Shown piece after piece: positions 14,638-20,034 of a stretch of DNA of 20,034 nt; positions within the stretch are counted from its first letter, which is position 1; every line of letters begins with the position of its first letter. The DNA is from a virus. The notes under the pieces were generated by a model. That model was not told the DNA's origin. It searched no databases and worked only from the letters and a program-made list of their open reading frames with translations. Location: the IMG/VR virus record IMGVR_UViG_3300022743_000032, positions 1 to 20,034 of that record, one strand, 5' to 3'. The position numbers and the translations under genes are program-made.

Positions 14638-17214
14638 TCAAAGACCAGTCATAGACTGAACGGCGATCTTGATCTTGGCAGCTTCTGCCAAGTACACTTT
14701 TAGAGTGTTACCGTCGAATTCTTCAACGCTAACGATGTCGTTGCGATAAGAACCGTCAGCACGCTCAACCATGACAGTGAAAGTCACGAAGTTAGCACCT
14801 AGGTTGTGTGACACAATGTGGGTAGTGGCAGCAACACCGGATTGGAAGGTGTAACGAGTAGCGTTGAAGTCAGAACGAATCTGGGCTTCGTTGGCGATGT
14901 GCTCAGCGTGCTCAGCATCAATGCGTTGACCCAATGCAACTTCGGCAGCGCGAGCAGCAGTGGCTTCGGCAGCGATAGAAGCGGTTAGACCGGCTTCGGC
15001 AGCTTGTGCACGTGCAGTTTCGGCATTTAGAGCAGCAGTTTGAGCAGCATCAGCAGACATACGGGCAGTGGCTTCGTCGGCGACTTTACCGTCAGCATAA
15101 GACTGAGCAGCGGCTTGGGCAGCGTTGGCCTTAGCAGAAGCGTCGGCAGCGGCAGCAGCTTGAACAGCGGCTTCAGCGGCAAGAGCGCGAGCAACTTCAG
15201 TGCTTAGGTCAGAACCGAGTTGAACGATTTGAGCTTCAGCGCTGTTGATAGCAGCAACGATAGTGGTCTTAGCACCAGTGGTTAGACCAGTTAGATCACC
15301 GATCTTACCGTTAACTTGACCTTCGACAGTGGTAACACGGCTGTCAAGAGCTTGATCACCAGCGATACGAGCAGCAGTCTCAGTGCCTAGATCGGTACCG
15401 AGTTGAGCTTCAGCAGCTTTGGCACGGTTGGCTTCAGCAACCACGGCAGCAGCGTTGGTGGCATCACCAGCGATACGAGCAGCAGCTTCGGCAGAGATAT
15501 CAGAAGCTAGACCAGCCTCGGCACCCTGTGCACGAACAACTTCAGCAGCGATGTCGGCGCTTAGACCAGCTTCGGCAGATTGTGCACGAGTAGTTTCAGC
15601 AGCAACGGCAGAAGTTAGCACGCTTTCAGCAGCTTGTGCACGCACAACTTCAGCACTTAGGTCAGCAGCGATAGCAGCTTCGGCAGCCTTGGCACGAGTA
15701 GCTTCAGCAGCAGTAGCGCCAGAAGTGTCGATGCTTAGGTTGGAGATGGTGGTCATTAGGTTGCTGTCAGCATTTTGGAATGCAGTTAGCAATTCGCTGA
15801 TACTGTCGATAGCGGCTGGATCAACGTTAGCAAGAACGTTGTCGATACGCACGCCTAGAGCAGATTCAGCGGCAGTAGCGCGAACAACTTCAGCAGCAAC
15901 TTTACCGTCCAACACACCTTCAGCAGCAGTAGCGCGAGCAACTTCAGCATTGATAGAGGCAGTTAGAGCAGCTTCAGCAGCTTGAGCACGACCGGCTTCG
16001 GTGCTGATGTCAGCAGAAAGACCAGCTTCAGCGGCTTGAGCGCGGGTAGCTTCGGCGGCAACAGCGTTGGTTAGAACGGTTTCAGCAGCCATTGCACGGC
16101 CAGTTTCAGCAGTTAGGTCAGTACCTAGTTGAGCTTCAGCAGCTTGTGCACGTGCAGTTTCAGCGGCTAGGTCAGAACCTAGTTTGGCTTCAGCGGCTTG
16201 AGCACGGGTAACTTCAGCAGAAACGCGACCAGAAAGAGCAACTTCAGCGTCTTGAGCGCGGGTAGTCTCAGAAGCGATAGCAGCGCTTAGACCGGCTTCA
16301 GCACCTTGGGCGCGAGTAGCTTCAGATGCGATAGCAGCAGCGTTAGCAGTGTCAGCAGCAGCGCGGGTGGTGGCTTCAGCGGCTAGATCAGTGCCTAGTT
16401 GAGCTTCGGCGGCTTGAGCACGCACGGCTTCGGCGTTGATGGCGTTAGCGTTGGTGGTGTCACCTTGAGCGCGAGCAGCAGCTTCAGCGGCGATATCAGC
16501 AGAAAGACCAGCTTCAGCATTCTGAGCGCGGGTAGCTTCGGCAGCAACAGAAGCAGTTAGACCAGCTTCAGCGGCTTTTGCGCGGGTAGCTTCGGCAGAG
16601 ATGTCAGCACTTAGACCGGCTTCAGCACCTTCGGCACGAGCGATTTCAGCGGCTAGACCACCTTCAACGGCAGTAGCACGGCCTTCTAGGGCAGTAGCAC
16701 GGCTGTCAAGCACGCCTTCAGCAGCAGTAGCACGGGCGGCTTCAGCGGCTAGAGCAGCGGCTTGGGTGTTGTCACCAGCCACGCGAGCAGCAGCTTCAGC
16801 AGTCACAGAAGCGTTAACAGTGACGATTTCAGCGTCCAAATAGGCCTTGGTGTCAGCCAAGTTCTTAGCCACGGTAGTAGCAAAGTTAGGATCAGCAGCG
16901 ATGGCATCAGCTAGTTCTTTGAGGGTGTCAAGAACAGCAGGAGCGCCATTGATAAGGTCAGCGATTTTGCCGTCAGTGTATGACTTGGCATCGAAAAGAA
17001 CTGCGCTTAGGTCTTCAGGAATGAAGAAATCACGGGTAATAACAGAACCAGTAGCGTCCAAAGTAGAGAAACGCATTTTCTTGTCGGTGGAATTGAACCA
17101 AACACGACCGGGTTGAACTGGGATTGGATCAGCAACTAGACGCTCGACGTATAGGTTTTCGATCCATGAGTTGTTTGCCATGGAAATACCATGGAAAATT
17201 GGGAATTGTGCCAT
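14638..17214 (-). CDS. 858-residue coiled-coil repeat tail fibre protein
   Basis: The protein begins with a short attachment-like domain (NLYVERLVADPIPVQPGRVW, then a PAVLDTLKELADAIAADPNF module near residue 92). The body is a very long Ala/Glu-rich shaft built of 18-residue units with consensus AEATRAQAAEAGLSADIA, at least 20 copies, with a break near residue 470 (VDPAAIDSISELLTAFQ) that matches a module in the 1483-residue protein. The last 75 residues form a beta domain with THIVSHNLGANF, as in the 145-residue protein and the N-terminus of the large fibre. It is a trimeric fibre by analogy. AAGGA lies nine bases before the ATG. Leucine in the shaft is mostly coded CTA. Expected to be a strongly expressed late structural gene, on the basis of its promoters, leader and terminator. 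Confidence 0.9.
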   Translation of the reverse strand: MAQFPIFHGISMANNSWIENLYVERLVADPIPVQPGRVWFNSTDKKMRFSTLDATGSVITRDFFIPEDLSAVLFDAKSYTDGKIADLINGAPAVLDTLKELADAIAADPNFATTVAKNLADTKAYLDAEIVTVNASVTAEAAARVAGDNTQAAALAAEAARATAAEGVLDSRATALEGRATAVEGGLAAEIARAEGAEAGLSADISAEATRAKAAEAGLTASVAAEATRAQNAEAGLSADIAAEAAARAQGDTTNANAINAEAVRAQAAEAQLGTDLAAEATTRAAADTANAAAIASEATRAQGAEAGLSAAIASETTRAQDAEVALSGRVSAEVTRAQAAEAKLGSDLAAETARAQAAEAQLGTDLTAETGRAMAAETVLTNAVAAEATRAQAAEAGLSADISTEAGRAQAAEAALTASINAEVARATAAEGVLDGKVAAEVVRATAAESALGVRIDNVLANVDPAAIDSISELLTAFQNADSNLMTTISNLSIDTSGATAAEATRAKAAEAAIAADLSAEVVRAQAAESVLTSAVAAETTRAQSAEAGLSADIAAEVVRAQGAEAGLASDISAEAAARIAGDATNAAAVVAEANRAKAAEAQLGTDLGTETAARIAGDQALDSRVTTVEGQVNGKIGDLTGLTTGAKTTIVAAINSAEAQIVQLGSDLSTEVARALAAEAAVQAAAAADASAKANAAQAAAQSYADGKVADEATARMSADAAQTAALNAETARAQAAEAGLTASIAAEATAARAAEVALGQRIDAEHAEHIANEAQIRSDFNATRYTFQSGVAATTHIVSHNLGANFVTFTVMVERADGSYRNDIVSVEEFDGNTLKVYLAEAAKIKIAVQSMTGL

Positions 17215-17326
17215 TTAAAATAATCCTTAATTAAAGACTGGCTAGAATAGTTTTAGCCATTTTTGTTGAGACCGAGTACATTCTTGTACCCAGCGTGGAA
17301 TCCACTTCGCCTGTCTCTTCAATCTA

Positions 17327-17357
17327 CAGAGAAACGGTTCCCTGCGTCTTTATTTAG
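17327..17357 (-). promoter_or_regulatory. late-type promoter with 5' leader hairpin for the coiled-coil fibre gene
   Basis: CTAAATA at 17357-17351 puts the start near 17344-17345. Exactly there a seven-pair hairpin begins (CAGGGAA 17344-17338, TTCTCTG 17333-17327 on the minus strand; one G-T pair; loop CCGT). The rest of the leader, down to 17215, has further short pairings such as GTGG/CCAC near 17295-17305. No gene is seen in 17215-17466. Confidence 0.5.
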
Positions 17358-17421
17358 CATTTGCAACTATAACTAATCACAAATAGCACAAAAAATAAAG
17401 AATTATCTCTTCCCTTAAATG

Positions 17422-17464
17422 CACCAAAAGATGGTATATTACCTTCCGGTGTATTGTATTTATA
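17422..17464 (-). promoter_or_regulatory. consensus late promoter TATAAATA with leader structure
   Basis: The minus strand reads TATAAATA at 17464-17457, an exact match to the T4 late consensus. The expected start, near 17450-17451, coincides with a two-tier pairing (CACC/GGTG 17448-17451 with 17422-17425; GGTA/TACC 17433-17436 with 17440-17443). It lies just after the end of the gene at 17467 and would be a second promoter for the gene at 17214. Confidence 0.6.
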
Positions 17465-17466
17465 CT

Positions 17467-18507
17467 TTATGATGCAGAGTCCGGGTCAAATGGCCTGACC
17501 ACCAAATGCCCATCTTGGCTAACGATGCCATGCGACAATTCTTTGATCCAATCGTCAGACAAATCACGACGGCGCAACCCACCCCTAGGGATTAAATTAA
17601 CCTGAATAGGATTATCCCCATGCAGTTTAATCCACTGAGTCATTCTATTACGACCTTCATGTCCAACCACTTTTACAGGAGATTGGAAGTTGCCCTCATC
17701 CCACTCTGGTGGAATCTTGATTTCCAAGAATGGATGCGCAATTTTACCGCCAGCAGCCATATGTTTTTCCACTTCAGAATTCGTCTCACTGGAGCCAAGA
17801 GGATGCGACAACATTAAAAATGTGCTGGGAGCCATCTGGACTTTTAGCCCCAAATAATCAACATTTGTATTGTATTCAGTAGTTCCCCAGCCCTCAGGAT
17901 CAAGCACTGCTTCATGCATGAATTGAATGTCGAATTCATTCGGATCAATCTTTCTGGCAGAATACACCTCAACCTTCACGATTTTTGCCCGGTTAAACAA
18001 TACAACAACCGTCTCCCCAGACCCGCCATAATTGCGAACAATTGAATAATCAATGCCATGGTCCACCAGAAACTTGACCAAAATAGGAGTCTTACTGGAT
18101 GCAATCGCCTCATCATTGACCAACAAATTCAAAAATACATTGGCATCCACCTCAGTTTCAGAGCCCATTCGTTCCATATTTGAACGAATATAATCAAGGA
18201 ATTCCTCACGTTTTCGGCCAACAACGTACTTTTTCGCAAAATCCAAAACATCCTCAATAGGAATTTTAACTTTGCGAATATCAGTCCCCTTTCGGAATGA
18301 CACTTTATATACTTTTCTACTACCCTTGGCATAGGATGATGCGCGGTTATATGATGTTGTCAAATATAAACCGGGACCATGTTCCCATCTTCCCTTAGCA
18401 TTCGGTACAATTTCGGAAAAAGAATGCTCCAGCCCACGACCACCATGCCACAATGAAATGATGTCATTCGACTCCGCATCCTCAATGATAATTTCCGAAA
18501 TTCTCAT
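17467..18507 (-). CDS. putative ADP-ribosyltransferase-like protein with GHEGRxRM domain
   Basis: This 346-residue protein opens with MRISEIIIED, a common start among large-phage proteins. Residues 18-165 have the pattern of a PARP-type ADP-ribosyltransferase fold: LWHGG with H21, GPGLYLTTSYNRASSYA with Y48, and SGETVVVLF with E155, consistent with an H-Y-E triad binding NAD. The C-terminal 150 residues form a second domain, with MAPSTFLMLSHPLG, VVGHEGRNRM (250-259) and IPRGGLRRRDL, of a kind seen in other phage proteins; the GHEGRNRM motif recalls the DGRHR motif of ParB-like folds. It could modify host proteins if delivered or made late, or be virion-bound. The gene begins one base after the previous stop. 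The domain call is from motif pattern only. Confidence 0.6.
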   Translation of the reverse strand: MRISEIIIEDAESNDIISLWHGGRGLEHSFSEIVPNAKGRWEHGPGLYLTTSYNRASSYAKGSRKVYKVSFRKGTDIRKVKIPIEDVLDFAKKYVVGRKREEFLDYIRSNMERMGSETEVDANVFLNLLVNDEAIASSKTPILVKFLVDHGIDYSIVRNYGGSGETVVVLFNRAKIVKVEVYSARKIDPNEFDIQFMHEAVLDPEGWGTTEYNTNVDYLGLKVQMAPSTFLMLSHPLGSSETNSEVEKHMAAGGKIAHPFLEIKIPPEWDEGNFQSPVKVVGHEGRNRMTQWIKLHGDNPIQVNLIPRGGLRRRDLSDDWIKELSHGIVSQDGHLVVRPFDPDSAS

Positions 18508-18508
18508 A

Positions 18509-18718
18509 TCAATATTCTTTCTGGAAGAATGTTTTCAAAGTGAATAGTTCGCGGTCAACTCGCAATGCCTCCGAGTTTGAATGACGGACTCGCCATTCAG
18601 TATCCGATATATCACTCTCAAAAATAAATGCACCGCTAACATAATTGATAAATGTTGCGCCAGCAGCCTTCATATATGCCGCCAAATGTAGTTCTCGTTT
18701 TGGGATTTTAATTTCCAT
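18509..18718 (-). CDS. small protein, DUF5659-like
   Basis: This encodes about 69 residues from the ATG at 18718, overlapping the preceding stop by 11 bases; ATGs at 18733 and 18742 are alternatives. The pattern LHLAAYMKAAGATFINYVSGAFIFESD, then a strand and a C-terminal helix (LFTLKTFF), matches the small DUF5659 fold: a helix with AAYL-KG followed by strands. The match is from memory and the function is unknown. It sits between the fibre-like gene and the ADP-ribosyltransferase-like gene, in one operon. Confidence 0.6.
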   Translation of the reverse strand: MEIKIPKRELHLAAYMKAAGATFINYVSGAFIFESDISDTEWRVRHSNSEALRVDRELFTLKTFFQKEY

Positions 18719-19145
18719 ATATAATGTTCTCATTCGTCTCATCAAAGATTATGTCAACATAACCAGTGGTCTCTTCAGTCATTATGACCTCAAAACTGTT
18801 TAAATCAATGATCTTGATTTGTGCGTAAAATCTGCCACCATCTTCCGTCATCAACGTCTCTCGAAATCTGGTGGTGTTCATGTTATGTTGAACAACCCAC
18901 GTGATGCTCGATGTAAAACTGTACCGGTGAATGTTGAGTTTGGGCTTTAAGCTCTGCCATTCCTTTATACCGAATACTTCTAGTGATTCAGTATCCCGAT
19001 TAAATCGGATCGTCCCAGTATCGGCAACAGGCCTCTCCACAGTTAAACCAATCGGTAACTGCAGACCCTGTGTATCCTTGAGCTTCAATACCCTAGCAGA
19101 CGATGTCGATATCGTGTCCGTCTGGTGGTTAAATTTAATTGCCAT
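18708..19145 (-). CDS. short tail fibre-like structural protein
   Basis: This 145-residue protein has an N-terminal fibre motif (PIGLTVERPVADTGTIRFNR, about 31-50) followed by LEVFGIKEWQSL, as in many phage fibre attachment domains. The last 75 residues hold the same beta domain as the 858-residue protein's end (SITWVVQHNMNTTRF; then IIDLNSFEVIMTEETTG). It may be a minor fibre or an adaptor. GAGAGAA lies upstream of the ATG. First gene of a three-gene operon. Confidence 0.72.
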   Translation of the reverse strand: MAIKFNHQTDTISTSSARVLKLKDTQGLQLPIGLTVERPVADTGTIRFNRDTESLEVFGIKEWQSLKPKLNIHRYSFTSSITWVVQHNMNTTRFRETLMTEDGGRFYAQIKIIDLNSFEVIMTEETTGYVDIIFDETNENIIYGN

Positions 19146-19179
19146 TCTTATGTAATTCTCTCACTGTGTCTCTTCTGGG

Positions 19180-19214
19180 TAGACTTATCTCGTTAAGTCT
19201 ATAGTTTATTTATC
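19180..19214 (-). promoter_or_regulatory. late-type promoter with 5'-terminal leader hairpin
   Basis: GATAAATA at 19214-19207 puts the start near 19200-19201. A perfect eight-pair hairpin, TAGACTTA (19201-19194) with TAAGTCTA (19187-19180) and a six-base loop, starts at that base. This is the clearest example of the leader pattern in the window. Confidence 0.6.
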
Positions 19215-19240
19215 ATTTTCAAATCAATAGTACGTTAGTA

Positions 19241-19283
19241 CAGGAAAATCCATGTTTTTCTGGAATATGACAGGCTATTTATT
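19241..19283 (-). promoter_or_regulatory. second TAAATA box and hairpin
   Basis: AATAAATA at 19283-19276 is a weaker candidate promoter. Eight pairs (CAGAAAAA 19262-19255 with TTTTCCTG 19248-19241, one G-T) form a hairpin about seven bases after its expected start. It has no T-run after it on either strand. Confidence 0.35.
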
Positions 19284-19327
19284 GACGATTTGATGGTTAT
19301 GGATTGACCAAAGTTTAAAAATAAGTA

Positions 19328-19828
19328 TCACCGCTCATTAAGGGGCGGAAGAATACCACCAGCACGCCGCTCATCCCACAATTTCATTAGTCTTTTGGTA
19401 TACTCAATTATCTCTATCCTGTCGGCAACTAGATCATCCAGTAGACTCTGCATTTCTGGAGTCATTTCGACATAAGACATCGCATCTATCATCGTCTCTT
19501 TCGTGATGCGATTTCGAAATAATCCACCCTTCTTTCTAGCCCTTCTCCCGGTAGCCAGTTTCTTTTGATCCTTTTCAATAATCCTATCCCAAATCGCCGC
19601 ACCCGATGGTGCACTATCATATTGAACTTTTGGGAGTGAATCCATTATCCGATTATAACATTCACTAACAGTTATTCTGTCCGCAACTAGATCATCCAAA
19701 AGACCCTGCATTTCAGGAGTCATTTCAATGGATAACATCAGATCGAGTAATGCCTGCTTATTGGAGCGAATACTAGTTTTCTCTCGCTCTTTCCACTTGG
19801 CTATGCATCTCATCATCCTTTTATTCAT
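19328..19828 (-). CDS. protein with tandem EMTPEMQ-LLDDLVADRI repeat, unknown function
   Basis: This 166-residue protein contains two copies of a roughly 40-residue helical unit, at about 27-66 and 112-151. Both contain EMTPEMQ(G/S)LLDDLVADRI, and the DNA of the two copies is also similar (19421-19480 against 19682-19740), so the duplication is recent. A basic linker (KKLATGRRARKKGG) joins them. I do not recognise the family. The start overlaps the previous stop as ATGA. No terminator is seen in the 182 bases after it. Confidence 0.65.
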   Translation of the reverse strand: MNKRMMRCIAKWKEREKTSIRSNKQALLDLMLSIEMTPEMQGLLDDLVADRITVSECYNRIMDSLPKVQYDSAPSGAAIWDRIIEKDQKKLATGRRARKKGGLFRNRITKETMIDAMSYVEMTPEMQSLLDDLVADRIEIIEYTKRLMKLWDERRAGGILPPLNER

Positions 19829-20025
19829 GACTGGTCACGGGCCTTCTTCTTCTTTGTATTTTTTGGGCTTTGATATCTTTTTGGCTTTATACCCCTGCCA
19901 TGGGTCTCCATGAACTCTGCGTTGGTTTCGTATAGTGCACATAACTCGCGCCGAACAGCGACAAAATCGTTATCGCTCATCCACATCTCCCATTGCGGTA
20001 ACTCCAGTATATGGAATAGTTCCAT
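19825..20025 (-). CDS. small basic-tailed protein, possibly truncated by the window edge
   Basis: This encodes up to 66 residues, with DFVAVRRELCALYETNAEFM in the middle and a Lys-rich tail. The ATG at 20025 is only nine bases from the edge and the frame stays open to the end, so the true start may lie outside. An internal ATG at 19980 with GGGAG six bases upstream is also plausible. Its stop overlaps the next start as ATGA. Function unknown. Confidence 0.5.
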   Translation of the reverse strand: MELFHILELPQWEMWMSDNDFVAVRRELCALYETNAEFMETHGRGIKPKRYQSPKNTKKKKARDQS

Positions 20026-20034
20026 ATTAATTTT

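Noticed and set aside
15419-15985. Long + strand open frame of 188 codons
   Set aside because: It is antisense to the Ala/Glu repeat gene; the repeated codons create long open frames on the other strand. There is no ribosome site or promoter.
17215-17466. tRNA or small RNA gene in the 252-base gap
   Set aside because: A GGTTCCC is present but no cloverleaf could be drawn; promoters and leader hairpins explain the region better.

Overview
The window looks like the structural (late) region of a large T4-like myovirus genome. No host genes, integrase or rRNA are visible. The evidence is a neck protein followed by a gp15-type tail sheath stabiliser in T4 order, many large tail-fibre proteins with modular repeats, small overlapping genes with ATGA junctions, and T4-type late promoters (TATAAATA or close variants) in most larger intergenic gaps. 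The host cannot be told from the sequence.

Layout. On the + strand, 392-3573 is a compact operon: gp14-like neck protein, gp15-like tail completion protein, Nudix hydrolase and a small unknown gene. A small unknown gene runs the other way at 50-307. From 3548 to the right end everything is on the minus strand except one small conserved phage gene at 5963-6271. Read in minus-strand order from the right, the window holds: two small genes (19825-20025 and 19328-19828, the latter with a tandem internal duplication); a late operon with a fibre-like protein, a DUF5659-like small protein and a putative ADP-ribosyltransferase-like protein (19145 to 17467); an 858-residue coiled-coil repeat fibre protein (17214 to 14638); two 68-residue proteins and a 1483-residue fibre protein (14480 to 9597); the diversity-generating retroelement (DGR, 9524 to 6562) with a small overlapping gene behind it; and two more fibre proteins (5853 to 3548).

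The most notable system is a complete DGR. In its own reading order it is: C-type-lectin-like target gene with variable repeat VR (8538-8654), transcription terminator, avd accessory gene, template repeat TR (7749-7865), structured spacer, and reverse transcriptase with YMDD and the DGR-type IGSLTSQ motif. TR and VR align over 117 bases without gaps. All 17 differences fall on adenines of the TR (17 of 26 adenines changed, 0 of 91 other bases). This is the direct signature of adenine-specific mutagenic retrohoming and shows that the element has been active. The target lies among tail-fibre genes and is probably a receptor-binding adhesin.

The target gene follows a late-type promoter, whereas avd-TR-RT follows a good sigma70-like promoter, with a strong terminator between them. 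This suggests that the mutagenesis machinery and the adhesin are expressed at different times. A second pattern is that most late promoter boxes are followed, almost exactly at the expected transcription start, by a hairpin. The late mRNAs may therefore begin with a 5'-terminal stem-loop.
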